From assembly GCF_003627815.1 (NCBI RefSeq), contig NZ_CP032698.1:2914001-2978000 (forward strand): 64,000 nt of DNA, in the 5' to 3' direction. Made by a program: the position numbers and the translations under genes. Positions 9,765 to 19,473 of this stretch are shown here, piece by piece. Origin of the DNA: Streptomyces hundungensis. Lineage in GTDB: Bacteria > Actinomycetota > Actinomycetes > Streptomycetales > Streptomycetaceae. The first letter of the stretch is position 1; every line of letters starts with the position of its first letter. The notes under the pieces were generated by a model that searched no databases, was not told the origin of the DNA, and saw only the letters and a program-made list of their open reading frames with translations.

Positions 9765-10715
9765 TCAGGGGTACGGCGTGACGCGTACGCGCCGTGCCGC
9801 CGGCCAGCAGGCCACGCCCACCAGGAGGGCGACGGGGTGGCCCCAGGCCGCCAGCGGTTCCGCCATGTCGAGGAGATCCTGGACCAGCAGGACGCCCACC
9901 ACGGCCAGGGCCGTCCAGCGCAGAAACGGGGTGAGCAGCCCGGCCAGGGCGCCGACCGTGGCCATCAGGCCGAAGCTGATGCCGTAGTCCAGGCGGTGCA
10001 GGGAGCTCTCGGGCAGGTGCCCGGCGAGCACCGAAAGGGCGACCGGGCCCTCGGTCGCCAGGGTGGCCACCACGTGCCCGAGCAGAAAGACCCCGGCCGT
10101 GCGCCAGCCGCCGATGCGGCGCTCCAGGGCGGCCAAGACGAAGAGGAAGACCAGCGCGTACGGGGAGGCCATCCCCCCGGCTATCCACAGCGCGCTCGCG
10201 AAGATCGTCAGGACCGGTGTCGTCGACAGGTGGGCCACATCGGTGCTCGACCCGCGCAGCAGGGCGCTGACGGTCTCCGGATCGCCGTACTCGCCGTAGA
10301 GCGAGGTGGCCAGGAGCAGCACCACATAGCCGAAGGCGAACGGCGTGGAGCGCGGCGAGGGCAGCAGCCGTCCGGCGCCGAGCAGCGCGGCCCGTACGCC
10401 GGGAACGCTCTCGGGCAGCAGGGCCGGCGCGGCCGCGGCGCCCCCGGGGACGCTCACCGGCACGGGCGCCGGCGCCCTCGCGGGGCCGGAGTCCGGGCCG
10501 GCCGGCGGGGCGGAACCGAGAGCGTCCGGCGCGCCGGGCCCGGGCGGCGCCCCGGGTGCGGAGCCGCCCGTCGGGGCCGGCCCCGGGCGCCCGGGCTGTG
10601 GCGCCCCGGGGGCGGGGCCGTCCGACGGGATCACCCCCGGGCGCCGGGGCGGGATCACGTCGAGGGGCGGGGTGGGGGCGGGACCCGCGGGCGGGTGGGT
10701 TTCGAGCGGGTGCAC
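9765..10715 (-). CDS. Rhomboid-like integral membrane protein with Pro-rich N-terminus
   Basis: The 316-aa protein has about 120 residues of Pro/Gly/Ala-rich, probably disordered, cytoplasmic N-terminus followed by six to seven hydrophobic segments (TPFAFGYVVLLLATSLYG, VLTIFASALWIAGG, YALVFLFVLAALERRIGG, TAGVFLLGHVVATLA, LGLMATVGALAGLL-like and others). ERRIGGWRTAGVFLLGHV resembles the rhomboid core, but the catalytic GxSG and partner His are not convincing, so it is more likely a rhomboid-like non-protease. The start is GTG without a clear ribosome-binding site, so the N-terminus is uncertain. Confidence 0.65.
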   Translation of the reverse strand: MHPLETHPPAGPAPTPPLDVIPPRRPGVIPSDGPAPGAPQPGRPGPAPTGGSAPGAPPGPGAPDALGSAPPAGPDSGPARAPAPVPVSVPGGAAAAPALLPESVPGVRAALLGAGRLLPSPRSTPFAFGYVVLLLATSLYGEYGDPETVSALLRGSSTDVAHLSTTPVLTIFASALWIAGGMASPYALVFLFVLAALERRIGGWRTAGVFLLGHVVATLATEGPVALSVLAGHLPESSLHRLDYGISFGLMATVGALAGLLTPFLRWTALAVVGVLLVQDLLDMAEPLAAWGHPVALLVGVACWPAARRVRVTPYP

Positions 10716-10976
10716 CGGGAGAGGCCCCTTCCCCGGGCAGCGCGGGCGCTCCCCGAATCAAGCCACGCCCGCGTTCTTCGGCCGTGTTCCGTTCTCGCTT
10801 ACGTGCCCTACAACGGCTCACCTTCCGTGATCGACTCCGCCCCCGTCTATGACGTGCGCCACACGGGACAACCTTTGAGCCGCTCCGCGCGTCAGGGGCG
10901 CCCTGCTCCCGCGACCGAACGACCCGCACCCACAACTCGCGTGCGTGGCGCCGCCGGAGACGGCATCCTCACGGTC

Positions 10977-11645
10977 ATGAACGACATCGCCACCCTCGAC
11001 CGGCGGCAGGGGCCGCACGGGGAAGTCGTGCTGCGGCAGCGCGGCGCGCACTACGAGATCATCGCCAACGGGTGCTTCCTCATGGACACTTCGGACGGCC
11101 GCTCGGAACGCCTGCTCGTCGATGCGGCGTACGCCACACTTTCGCCGGGCACCACCCGGCCCTCCCTCCTCATCGGCGGACTGGGCGTCGGCTTCTCCCT
11201 CGTCCACGCGGCGCAGGACCCGCGCTGGGGCCAAATCGCCGTGGTGGAGAGGGAACAGGCCATCATCGACTGGCACGGCACGGGTCCACTTGGCGCCATT
11301 TCGGGCCCGGCCCTGTCCGATTCCCGCACCCGGATCATCCAGGCCGATCTGGTCGATTACGTACGTACCGCCCAAGAGACCTACGACGCGCTCTGCCTCG
11401 ACATCGACAACGGGCCCGAATGGACCGTCACCGAGGGCAACGGCGGACTGTACTCACCGGCCGGACTCGCCCACTGCGCACGGCGGTTGAGGCCCGGCGG
11501 GGTGCTGGCCGTCTGGTCGGCGCAGCCCTCCCCCGCCTTCGAGCAGGCCCTGCGGAATGCCGGATTCACCGGGGTACATACCGAAGAGATCCGAGTTGCC
11601 CGGGGCGTCCCTGACGTGGTCCATCTCGGCGTTCGCCCTGCGTAG
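10977..11645 (+). CDS. Spermidine-synthase-like SAM-dependent methyltransferase-fold protein
   Basis: A 222-aa Rossmann-fold protein. Its nucleotide-binding loop is LLIGGLGVGFSLVHA (residues about 60-75), followed by the acidic ribose-binding position IAVVEREQAIIDWH and a DALCLDIDNGPEW segment. These are the landmarks of spermidine synthase/SpeE-like proteins, but the DTAEYHE-type polyamine motif is absent, so polyamine synthesis is doubtful. The ATG follows a region without a clear Shine-Dalgarno sequence. It lies upstream of the two-component pair in the same direction. The same neighbour order occurs in S. coelicolor (recalled). Confidence 0.65.
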   Translation: MNDIATLDRRQGPHGEVVLRQRGAHYEIIANGCFLMDTSDGRSERLLVDAAYATLSPGTTRPSLLIGGLGVGFSLVHAAQDPRWGQIAVVEREQAIIDWHGTGPLGAISGPALSDSRTRIIQADLVDYVRTAQETYDALCLDIDNGPEWTVTEGNGGLYSPAGLAHCARRLRPGGVLAVWSAQPSPAFEQALRNAGFTGVHTEEIRVARGVPDVVHLGVRPA

Positions 11646-11736
11646 CCGAGATACGGAAAGTGGCTCTAGTCTCTGAGCGACACAGGGGATCACCCCACTG
11701 ATCCCCGGGCGAGCACAGTCAGGGCGGGGCAGACCG

Positions 11737-12474
11737 ATGGAGCAGACACACACCGGCCACAACGGCGTCGCGGCGACCCCCGGCGCCCAGCGCAGGGTGC
11801 TGGTCGTCGAGGACGACACGACGATCGTGGATGCCATCGCGGCGCGCCTGCGGGCCGAGGGCTTCCAGGTGCAGACGGCTCTCGACGGCCCCGCTGCCGT
11901 CGACACGGCCGAGGCCTGGCAGCCGGACCTGATGGTCCTCGACATCATGCTGCCGGGCTTCGACGGCCTGGAGGTCTGCCGCCGGGTCCAGGCCCGCAGG
12001 CCCGTGCCGGTCCTCATGCTGACGGCCCGCGACGACGAGACCGACATGCTGGTCGGCCTCGGCGTCGGCGCCGACGACTACATGACCAAGCCGTTCTCGA
12101 TGCGCGAGCTCGCGGCCCGGGTGCACGTCCTGCTGCGCCGGGTGGAGCGGGCCGCGCTGGCCGCCACCACGCCGCGCACGGGCATACTCCGCCTCGGCGA
12201 GCTGGAGATCGACCACGCGCAGCGCCGGGTCCGGGTGCGCGGCGAGGACGTCCACCTGACGCCGACCGAGTTCGACCTGCTGAGCTGCCTGGCGAACACG
12301 CCGCGCGCCGTGCTCTCGCGCGAACAGCTCCTCGCCGAGGTGTGGGACTGGGCCGACGCCTCGGGCACCCGCACCGTGGACAGCCACATCAAGGCGCTGC
12401 GCCGCAAGATCGGCGCGGAGCGCATCCGCACGGTCCACGGCGTGGGATACGCGCTGGAGACCCCGGCGCCATGA
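11737..12474 (+). CDS. OmpR-family response regulator
   Basis: This 245-aa protein has an N-terminal receiver domain (acidic pocket VVEDD at residues 24-27, phosphoacceptor Asp69 in MVLDIMLPG, Thr in MLTARDDE, Lys in DYMTKPFS) and a C-terminal winged helix (LTPTEFDLLSCLANTPRAVLSREQLL ... RTVDSHIKALRRKIG). Its stop overlaps the start of the kinase gene (ATGA), so the two are translationally coupled partners. The input signal is unknown. Confidence 0.95.
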   Translation: MEQTHTGHNGVAATPGAQRRVLVVEDDTTIVDAIAARLRAEGFQVQTALDGPAAVDTAEAWQPDLMVLDIMLPGFDGLEVCRRVQARRPVPVLMLTARDDETDMLVGLGVGADDYMTKPFSMRELAARVHVLLRRVERAALAATTPRTGILRLGELEIDHAQRRVRVRGEDVHLTPTEFDLLSCLANTPRAVLSREQLLAEVWDWADASGTRTVDSHIKALRRKIGAERIRTVHGVGYALETPAP

Positions 12475-13661
12475 GCCGGGCCGGAGACCGGGCCCGGCAG
12501 CTGCGCGGCAGCGGTGAGCGGCCCGGCTGGGACGAACCGGGCCGCCGCGGCGACTGGGCCCGGGCCACCCGGGGGCTGCGCGGCCGGATAGCGGCCGGGC
12601 TGCGGTCGGTCTCGATATCGATCAAGACCAAGCTCGGCACGCTCGTCGTGGTCTCCGTGTTCATCACCACAGGGCTGCTCATGGTCGCCCTCCAGACCCG
12701 CACCGAGCTCCGCTTCATCACGGTCTTCTCGGTGATAGCGACCCTGCTGATCACCCAGTTCGTGGCGCACGGGCTCACCGCCCCGCTGGACGAGATGAAC
12801 ACCGTGGCCCGCGCCATCTCGCACGGCGACTACACCCGCCGGGTGCGCGGCGCCGACCGCAGGGACGAGCTGGGCGACCTGGCGGGCACCATCAACCGCA
12901 TGGCCGACGACCTGGAGGCCGTGGACCGCCACCGCAAGGAACTCGTGGCGAATGTCTCGCACGAGCTGCGCACGCCCATCGCGGCGCTGCGGGCGGTCCT
13001 GGAGAACGTCGTGGACGGCGTCTCAGCCGCCGACCCCGAGACGATGCGTACGGCCCTCAAGCAGACCGAGCGCCTGGGCCGGCTCGTGGAAACGCTCCTG
13101 GACCTGTCCCGCCTCGACAACGGCGTCGTGACCCTGCGCGCCCAGCGCTTCGAGGTGTGGCCGTATCTGTCGGGCGTCCTGAAGGAGGCCAACCTGGCGG
13201 CCGCGCAGCGGGGGCTCTCCTCCGGTTCGGGCAACCACCAGCGGACCGACGTCCATCTGCACCTGGACGTGTCGCCGCCGGAGCTGACCGCGCACGCGGA
13301 CGCGGAGCGGCTGCACCAGGTCGTGGCGAACCTCATCGACAACGCCGTCAAGCACTCCCCGCCGCACGGCCGCGTCACCGTACGGGCGAGGCGCGGCCCG
13401 CAGCCCGAGTCGCTGGACCTGGAGGTCCTGGACGAGGGGCCGGGCATCCCGCAGTCGGAGTGGCACCGGGTGTTCGAGCGGTTCAACCGCGGCACCGCGC
13501 CCTCCCCGCACGGCCCGGGCAGCGACGGTGGCACCGGGCTCGGCCTGGCCATCGCGCGCTGGGCGGTGGATCTGCACGGTGGCCGGATCGGAGTGGCTGA
13601 ATCCGCCCGCGGCTGCCGGATCCAGGTCACCCTCCCGGGGATTCCCCGCCAGCAAAGTTGA
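12471..13661 (+). CDS. Membrane sensor histidine kinase
   Basis: A 396-aa kinase with two closely spaced transmembrane helices (TLVVVSVFITTGLLMVAL and ITVFSVIATLLITQFVAHG, residues about 58-102) separated by only a few residues. It therefore has almost no extracytoplasmic sensor and may sense the membrane. HAMP follows, then the phospho-acceptor H164 in ANVSHELRTPIAAL, N-box NLIDNAVKHSP, D-box LDEGPGIP and G-box GGTGLGLAIARW. It overlaps the regulator gene and together they form an EnvZ/OmpR-like pair just upstream of kgd. Confidence 0.95.
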   Translation: MSRAGDRARQLRGSGERPGWDEPGRRGDWARATRGLRGRIAAGLRSVSISIKTKLGTLVVVSVFITTGLLMVALQTRTELRFITVFSVIATLLITQFVAHGLTAPLDEMNTVARAISHGDYTRRVRGADRRDELGDLAGTINRMADDLEAVDRHRKELVANVSHELRTPIAALRAVLENVVDGVSAADPETMRTALKQTERLGRLVETLLDLSRLDNGVVTLRAQRFEVWPYLSGVLKEANLAAAQRGLSSGSGNHQRTDVHLHLDVSPPELTAHADAERLHQVVANLIDNAVKHSPPHGRVTVRARRGPQPESLDLEVLDEGPGIPQSEWHRVFERFNRGTAPSPHGPGSDGGTGLGLAIARWAVDLHGGRIGVAESARGCRIQVTLPGIPRQQS

Positions 13662-13942
13662 CGTAAAGTTCGAACCGGAAGCGGCCGTTCTGCGTGGTCT
13701 TCGGTGGAAGCGGTCGTTCAGGGGTACGGGCCAGAGGGCCGTACTCGCACTGCCGCGTACCCGGAGCGGGTCGCGCAGCAGCGGAACCACGCTTGTTTCC
13801 CGCCATTTCGCGCCCTGAAACCAGGGTTGCGATGTGACTTACGCGACTGTGGCATGCCCGGCCTGCACGTCCAGGCCAGGGAGGCGTAGCCTTTATTTCC
13901 GCTGTCCATCACCTTGTGAAGCGGAAGAGGGCGGTTACCGCC

Positions 13943-16900
13943 GTGTCGTCTCAGTCCCCCAGTAATTCGAGCGTCTCGACCGACCAAGACGGGCAGGGCA
14001 AGAACCCTGCGGCCGGCTTTGGTGCCAATGAGTGGCTCGTCGACGAGATCTATCAGCAGTACCTCCAGGACCCCAATTCGGTCGACCGTGCCTGGTGGGA
14101 CTTCTTCGCCGACTACAAGCCGGGAGCCACCGGCACGGCGGACAACCCTGTTCAGGGTGCTCCCACCGCAGCCGCAGCCGCGGGGGCTGCGCCTGCCGCC
14201 GCCGCTCCGGCCGCGCCCGCCGCCCCGGCCCAGGCCGTCCCGGCCCCCGCCGCCGCGGCCACCACCCCGGCACCGGCCAAGGCTCCGGCCCAGGCCGCCG
14301 CCCCGGCGAAGGCCCCGGCTCCGGCGAAGCCCGCGGCCGCCGCCGCTCCCGCCGCAAAGCCCGGTGCGAGCACCGGCTCCACCGGAGCGGCTGCCGCCGC
14401 GCAGCCCGCTGGGGCGACCGAGGCTCCGGCCGGCCCGGAGTACGTGACGCTGCGCGGCCCCGCCGCCGCGGTCGCCAAGAACATGAACGCCTCGCTGGAG
14501 ATGCCCACGGCCACGTCCGTGCGCGCCGTCCCGGTGAAGCTCCTGTTCGACAACCGCATCGTCATCAACAACCACCTCAAGCGCGCCCGGGGCGGGAAGG
14601 TCTCCTTCACCCACCTCATCGGGTACGCGATGGTGCAGGCGATCAAGGCCATGCCGTCGATGAACTACGCGTTCGTCGAGAAGGACGGCAAGCCGACCCT
14701 GGTCAAGCCGGAGCACGTCAACTTCGGCCTCGCCATCGACCTGGTGAAGCCCAACGGCGACCGCCAGCTCGTCGTCGCCGGCATCAAGAAGGCCGAGACG
14801 CTCAACTTCTTCGAGTTCTGGCAGGCGTACGAGGACATCGTGCGCCGGGCCCGGAACAACAAGCTGACGATGGACGACTTCACGGGCGTCACCGTCTCGC
14901 TGACCAACCCCGGCGGCCTCGGCACCGTCCACTCCGTGCCGCGTCTGATGCCCGGTCAGTCGGTCATCATGGGCGTCGGCTCGATGGACTACCCGGCCGA
15001 GTTCCAGGGCACCTCGCAGGACACCCTGAACAAGCTGGGCATCTCGAAGGTGATGACCCTCACCTCGACGTACGACCACCGCGTCATCCAGGGCGCCGCG
15101 TCGGGCGAGTTCCTGCGCATCGTGGCCAACCTGCTCCTCGGTGACGACGGCTTCTACGACGACATCTTCGAGGCGCTGCGCATCCCCTACGAGCCGGTCC
15201 GCTGGCTCAAGGACATCGACGCCTCGCACGACGACGACGTCACCAAGGCCGCCCGCGTCTTCGAGCTGATCCACTCCTACCGGGTCCGCGGCCACGTCAT
15301 GGCCGACACCGACCCGCTGGAGTACCGCCAGCGCAAGCACCCCGACCTGGACATCACCGAGCACGGCCTCACCCTGTGGGACCTGGAGCGGGAGTTCGCG
15401 GTCGGCGGCTTCGCCGGCAAGACCCTGATGAAGCTGCGCGACGTCCTCGGCGTGCTGCGCGACTCGTACTGCCGCACCACCGGCATCGAGTTCATGCACA
15501 TCCAGGACCCCAAGCAGCGCAAGTGGATCCAGGACCGCGTCGAGCGCTCGCACTCCAAGCCGGAGCGCGAGGAGCAGCTGCGCATCCTGCGCCGCCTCAA
15601 CGCCGCGGAGGCGTTCGAGACGTTCCTCCAGACCAAGTACGTCGGCCAGAAGCGCTTCTCGCTCGAGGGCGGCGAGTCGGTCATCCCGCTGCTCGACGCG
15701 GTCATCGACAGCGCCGCCGAGTCGCGTCTGGACGAGGTCGTCATCGGCATGGCCCACCGCGGCCGCCTGAACGTGCTCGCCAACATCGTCGGCAAGTCGT
15801 ACGCGCAGATCTTCCGCGAGTTCGAGGGCAACCTCGACCCGAAGTCGATGCACGGCTCCGGCGACGTGAAGTACCACCTGGGCGCGTCGGGCACCTTCAC
15901 CGGTCTGGACGGCGAGCAGATCAAGGTCTCGCTCGTCGCCAACCCCTCGCACCTGGAGGCGGTCGACCCGGTCCTGGAGGGTGTCGCCCGCGCCAAGCAG
16001 GACGTCATCAACAAGGGCGGCACGGACTTCACCGTCCTGCCGGTCGCCCTGCACGGTGACGCGGCCTTCGCGGGACAGGGTGTCGTCGCCGAGACCCTCA
16101 ACATGTCGCAGCTGCGCGGCTACCGCACCGGTGGCACGGTGCACATCGTCATCAACAACCAGGTCGGCTTCACCGCCGCCCCGGAGTCGTCGCGCTCCTC
16201 CATGTACGCCACCGACGTGGCCCGCATGATCGAGGCGCCGATCATCCACGTGAACGGTGACGACCCGGAGGCCGTGGTCCGCGTCGCGCGGCTCGCCTTC
16301 GAGTTCCGCCAGACGTTCAACAAGGACGTCGTGATCGACCTCATCTGCTACCGCCGCCGCGGTCACAACGAGGGCGACAACCCGCAGTTCACCAACCCGC
16401 AGATGTACAACCTGATCGACAAGAAGCGCTCGGTGCGCAAGCTGTACACCGAGTCGCTCATCGGTCGCGGCGACATCACCCTGGAAGAGGCCGAGCAGGC
16501 GCTCCAGGACTTCCAGGGCCAGCTGGAGAAGGTGTTCGCGGAGGTCCGCGAGGCCACCTCGGCGCCGGGCGAGATCCACTCGTCCGACCACCAGGCGGAG
16601 TTCCCGGTCGCGGTCAACACGGCGGTCTCCCAGGAGGCCGTGAAGCGCATCGCCGAGTCGCAGGTGAACATCCCGGAGCGGATCACCGTTCACCCGCGTC
16701 TGATGCCGCAGATGCAGCGCCGCGCCTCCTCCGTCGACGACGGCACGATCGACTGGGGCATGGGCGAGACCCTGGCCATCGGTTCGCTGCTCATGGAGGG
16801 CGTCCCGGTCCGGCTCTCCGGCCAGGACACCCGCCGCGGCACCTTCGGCCAGCGCCACGCGGTCCTGGTCGACCAGGTGACGGGCGAGGACTACACCCCG

Positions 16901-17797
16901 CTGATGTACCTGTCCGAGGACCAGGCGCGGTACAACGTCTACGACTCGCTGCTCTCCGAGTACGCGGCGATGGGCTTCGAGTACGGCTACTCGCTGGCCC
17001 GTCCCGAGTCCCTGGTGATGTGGGAGGCGCAGTTCGGCGACTTCGTCAACGGCGCCCAGACGGTCGTGGACGAGTTCATCTCCTCGGCCGAGCAGAAGTG
17101 GGGCCAGACCTCCGGCGTCACCCTGCTGCTCCCGCACGGCTACGAGGGCCAGGGCCCGGACCACTCGTCCGCCCGCCCGGAGCGCTTCCTCCAGATGTGC
17201 GCGCAGAACAACATGACGGTCGCCATGCCGACGCTGCCGTCGAACTACTTCCACCTGCTGCGCTGGCAGGTCCACAACCCGCACCACAAGCCGCTCATCG
17301 TCTTCACCCCGAAGTCGATGCTGCGTCTGAAGGCGGCGGCGTCGAAGGCCGAGGAGTTCACCAGCGGAGGCTTCCGCCCGGTGATCGGCGACGAGCACGT
17401 GGACGCGAACGCGGTCCGCAAGGTCGTCTTCTGCGCGGGCAAGGTCTACTACGACCTGGCCGCGGAGCGCGACAAGCGCGGCGCGAAGGACACGGCGATC
17501 ATCCGCATCGAGCGCCTGTACCCGCTGCCGGGTGCCGAGCTCCAGGCGGAGATCGCCAAGTTCCCGAACGCCGAGAAGTACCTGTGGGCCCAGGAGGAGC
17601 CGGCGAACCAGGGTGCCTGGCCGTTCATCGCGCTCAACCTGATCGACCACCTGGACCTGGCCGTCGGCGCGGACGTGCCGCACGGCGAGCGCCTGCGCCG
17701 CATCTCGCGCCCGCACGGCTCGTCCCCGGCGGTGGGCTCGAAGAAGCGTCACGAGCAGGAGCAGGAGCAGCTGGTGAACGAGGTCTTCGAGGCGTAA
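13943..17797 (+). CDS. kgd: Multifunctional 2-oxoglutarate decarboxylase/dehydrogenase KGD (E2-E1 fusion)
   Basis: This large TCA-cycle enzyme (1284 aa) is characteristic of Actinobacteria. It starts with the E1-type N-terminus ([20 protein letters not shown]), then a long Ala/Pro linker (residues about 70-165). An E2 succinyltransferase domain follows ([12 protein letters not shown] near 377, catalytic His), then the thiamine-diphosphate E1 domain ([11 protein letters not shown] near 600, [13 protein letters not shown] near 705, [10 protein letters not shown]) and the C-terminal transketolase-like part. There is no lipoyl domain, as expected for KGD. GTG at 13943 was chosen because the conserved N-terminus starts SSQSPSNSS; an upstream in-frame GTG at 13916 would add nine residues. 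Confidence 0.97.
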   Translation: MSSQSPSNSSVSTDQDGQGKNPAAGFGANEWLVDEIYQQYLQDPNSVDRAWWDFFADYKPGATGTADNPVQGAPTAAAAAGAAPAAAAPAAPAAPAQAVPAPAAAATTPAPAKAPAQAAAPAKAPAPAKPAAAAAPAAKPGASTGSTGAAAAAQPAGATEAPAGPEYVTLRGPAAAVAKNMNASLEMPTATSVRAVPVKLLFDNRIVINNHLKRARGGKVSFTHLIGYAMVQAIKAMPSMNYAFVEKDGKPTLVKPEHVNFGLAIDLVKPNGDRQLVVAGIKKAETLNFFEFWQAYEDIVRRARNNKLTMDDFTGVTVSLTNPGGLGTVHSVPRLMPGQSVIMGVGSMDYPAEFQGTSQDTLNKLGISKVMTLTSTYDHRVIQGAASGEFLRIVANLLLGDDGFYDDIFEALRIPYEPVRWLKDIDASHDDDVTKAARVFELIHSYRVRGHVMADTDPLEYRQRKHPDLDITEHGLTLWDLEREFAVGGFAGKTLMKLRDVLGVLRDSYCRTTGIEFMHIQDPKQRKWIQDRVERSHSKPEREEQLRILRRLNAAEAFETFLQTKYVGQKRFSLEGGESVIPLLDAVIDSAAESRLDEVVIGMAHRGRLNVLANIVGKSYAQIFREFEGNLDPKSMHGSGDVKYHLGASGTFTGLDGEQIKVSLVANPSHLEAVDPVLEGVARAKQDVINKGGTDFTVLPVALHGDAAFAGQGVVAETLNMSQLRGYRTGGTVHIVINNQVGFTAAPESSRSSMYATDVARMIEAPIIHVNGDDPEAVVRVARLAFEFRQTFNKDVVIDLICYRRRGHNEGDNPQFTNPQMYNLIDKKRSVRKLYTESLIGRGDITLEEAEQALQDFQGQLEKVFAEVREATSAPGEIHSSDHQAEFPVAVNTAVSQEAVKRIAESQVNIPERITVHPRLMPQMQRRASSVDDGTIDWGMGETLAIGSLLMEGVPVRLSGQDTRRGTFGQRHAVLVDQVTGEDYTPLMYLSEDQARYNVYDSLLSEYAAMGFEYGYSLARPESLVMWEAQFGDFVNGAQTVVDEFISSAEQKWGQTSGVTLLLPHGYEGQGPDHSSARPERFLQMCAQNNMTVAMPTLPSNYFHLLRWQVHNPHHKPLIVFTPKSMLRLKAAASKAEEFTSGGFRPVIGDEHVDANAVRKVVFCAGKVYYDLAAERDKRGAKDTAIIRIERLYPLPGAELQAEIAKFPNAEKYLWAQEEPANQGAWPFIALNLIDHLDLAVGADVPHGERLRRISRPHGSSPAVGSKKRHEQEQEQLVNEVFEA

Positions 17798-17843
17798 GCG
17801 CTCCGCGAGGCGCAGGTACGCACACGAAGTAGGTACGCACACG

Positions 17844-17884
17844 AAGGGCCCGGCATCCCCGCACCATGGGGATGCCGGGCCCTT
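17844..17884. terminator. Strong bidirectional terminator after kgd
   Basis: A perfect 17-bp stem (AAGGGCCCGGCATCCCC and its complement) with a 7-base loop lies 46 bases after the kgd stop and 15 bases from the stop of the opposing small gene. AA at the left end and TT at the right end let it serve both strands. Confidence 0.92.
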
Positions 17885-17898
17885 CGGCGTATCGGCCG

Positions 17899-18102
17899 TC
17901 AGCCGTCGCTGTCGTCGGCGTCTCTGTCGGGGTGCTGGGGCGGCGGGGGCACGCGTATGACGACACTGCCGCCGGCCAGGTCTATGGGGCCGCGCCCGGG
18001 GTCGGAGTCGCCGACCTCGTCGAGGGTGATCTCCTGACGCCGGCGCTCCTCTTCCGTGTGCCGCCGCGCGGGCGCGAAGAGCTCGTCGAGCCCACCGAAC
18101 AT
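17899..18102 (-). CDS. Small conserved protein (DUF6191-like)
   Basis: A 67-aa acidic/charged protein starting MFGGLDELFAPARRHTEEERRR, with the stretch DPGRGPIDLAGGSVVIRVP and a Pro/Asp tail. GGAGG lies eight bases before the ATG, a strong start signal. The MF-x-ELFAPGRxHTEEER pattern is what I recall of the DUF6191 family. No signal peptide or membrane segment is present and its function is unknown. It is divergent from the DUF6104-like gene. Confidence 0.75.
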   Translation of the reverse strand: MFGGLDELFAPARRHTEEERRRQEITLDEVGDSDPGRGPIDLAGGSVVIRVPPPPQHPDRDADDSDG

Positions 18103-18229
18103 CGAAGCCACCTCCGTCAGCCGTGCCGTGCCATGCCGTGCCGTCCGTATGGCCCGTCCGTCCAACGTAACGCGCTTCGGAGCCCGGATACGCTGGGGCC
18201 GAACATCCGGTACGTCCCAGGAGCAAGTT

Positions 18230-18415
18230 GTGTACTTCACCGACCGCGGCATCGAGGAACTGGAGAAGCGGCGCGGCGAGGAGGAGGTCACCTTCGAGTG
18301 GCTCGCCGAGCAGCTGCGTACCTTCGTCGACCTCAACCCGGACTTCGAGGTGCCGGTCGAGCGGCTCGCCACGTGGCTGGCGCGGCTCGATGACGAGGAC
18401 GACGACGAGGAGTGA
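18230..18415 (+). CDS. Small conserved protein (DUF6104-like)
   Basis: A 61-aa acidic protein (VYFTDRGIEELEKRRGEEEV, then TFEWLAEQLRTFVDLNPDF, then VERLATWLARLDDEDDDEE). The GTG start is six bases after AGGAG. The compact helical sequence and strongly acidic tail are typical of a Streptomyces family I recall as DUF6104. Function unknown. It may share a promoter region with the divergent 67-aa gene. Confidence 0.78.
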   Translation: MYFTDRGIEELEKRRGEEEVTFEWLAEQLRTFVDLNPDFEVPVERLATWLARLDDEDDDEE

Positions 18416-18458
18416 CCCGGGACCCGGTCCGGGGCCGGGCGGGAACACGTAATACGCG

Positions 18459-19274
18459 TCAGACGGTCGGGCGGGCCCGCATCCGGTCGTAGACGAGGCC
18501 CAGGACGCCGTGGGCGACCAGGATCGCGCCCGCTGTGGTCCAGCCGCCGCTGCGGCGGGCGAGGCCCCAGGCGGTGAGCGGGAGGCCCGCGGCCAGTTGG
18601 GCGGTGCCGAGCAGGCGGGCCTTGGGGCCGCGCACCCAGGGGCCGAGGGGGCTGTCCTCCACCGCGTCGAGTTCGGCGCGCACGGCGTCGCGCCAGCCGG
18701 ACCATTCGATCGGCTCGGCGCCGAGCGCGGCGGCCACCGAACGCAGCCGGTCGGTGGGTTCGCCCGGGGTGAGCCCGGCGGGCAGGGCGACTCCCGTGCG
18801 GGCCAGGACCGCGAGCAGGCCGAGGAGCCGGGCGCGGGCGTCGGCGGCGGGGTCGGGGAGGGTCAGGGCGTCCAGCGCCTCCCTGTCGTGTACGGGATCG
18901 AGGCCGAGCCGGGCCGCGAACGTACGCATCGCCTCGCCCTCGCCGACCGGAGTGCCGTCGGCCAGCCAGACGTAGCCGACCGTACGACGGAAGCCCGAGG
19001 CCAGGGTGTAGCCGGCCTGGGAGTCGTCCCACCACAGGGCGATGGCGGGCGAGCCGACCCCGATCGCGAGCGCGCCCGCCCAGCCCGCGAGCACCTCGTC
19101 GACGGGCCCCGCACCGGCCTGCCAGGGCTTGTCCGCGGGGACGATCACGCTCCAGCCGGTGCCGGCCGACGCCAGCAGCATCCGTTCGCGCAGCAGATGG
19201 GCGACCGGGCGGACCATCGGGGGTTCGGCGCGGCAGAGGAGCAGTGCTCCGGCGGCGGCATCGGGGACGGACAT
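18459..19274 (-). CDS. Hypothetical protein with C-terminal hydrophobic segments
   Basis: A 271-aa protein that I cannot assign. The first part is soluble-looking (MSVPDAAAGALLLCRAEPPMVRP, VIVPADKPWQ). The middle shows GYTLASGFRRTVGYVWLADGTPVGEGEAMRTFAARLGLD. The C-terminus carries two short hydrophobic stretches (LLGTAQLAAGLPLTAWGLARR and TAGAILVAHGVLGLVYDRM). It stands divergent from the DUF4097 operon. Codon use is as in its neighbours. Confidence 0.7.
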   Translation of the reverse strand: MSVPDAAAGALLLCRAEPPMVRPVAHLLRERMLLASAGTGWSVIVPADKPWQAGAGPVDEVLAGWAGALAIGVGSPAIALWWDDSQAGYTLASGFRRTVGYVWLADGTPVGEGEAMRTFAARLGLDPVHDREALDALTLPDPAADARARLLGLLAVLARTGVALPAGLTPGEPTDRLRSVAAALGAEPIEWSGWRDAVRAELDAVEDSPLGPWVRGPKARLLGTAQLAAGLPLTAWGLARRSGGWTTAGAILVAHGVLGLVYDRMRARPTV

Positions 19275-19380
19275 GATCCCTACGCTAGGTCATAATGAGC
19301 CCCATTTGCCCATGTTCGTAGGCGATTGGGGGAGGGACGGCTCGAAGGGAGCCCGCGCCGACCGGCCGTCCGACGCCGCC

Positions 19381-19429
19381 TTGACTTTCCCCAAGCGCGA
19401 TATATCGTGTCTAGCGAGAGACGCGATAT
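19381..19429 (+). promoter_or_regulatory. Promoter and palindromic operator of the DUF4097-padR operon
   Basis: A TTGACT -35 (19381-19386) is followed about 16 bases later by TATCGT (19403-19408) as -10. An 11-bp inverted repeat, ATATCGTGTCT (19402-19412) and AGACGCGATAT (19419-19429), with one mismatch and a six-base spacer, covers the -10. A perfect CGATATATCG palindrome overlaps its left arm. This is the layout of an autoregulatory PadR site. Confidence 0.7.
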
Positions 19430-19473
19430 GTTGCGTCTTGGAGTATCCGGTCGCAGTGCCAGGAGGTCAGCAC

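Noticed and set aside
13916..13942. Upstream GTG as start of kgd
   Set aside because: It adds MKRKRAVTA without a ribosome-binding site. The conserved family N-terminus begins at the GTG at 13943, preceded by a GAGG-containing stretch.
13718..18448. A 1576-codon open frame antisense to kgd
   Set aside because: High third-position GC leaves the opposite strand open. Its translation is Arg/Val/Asp/Leu-rich repetitive sequence, and kgd on the plus strand has all family motifs.
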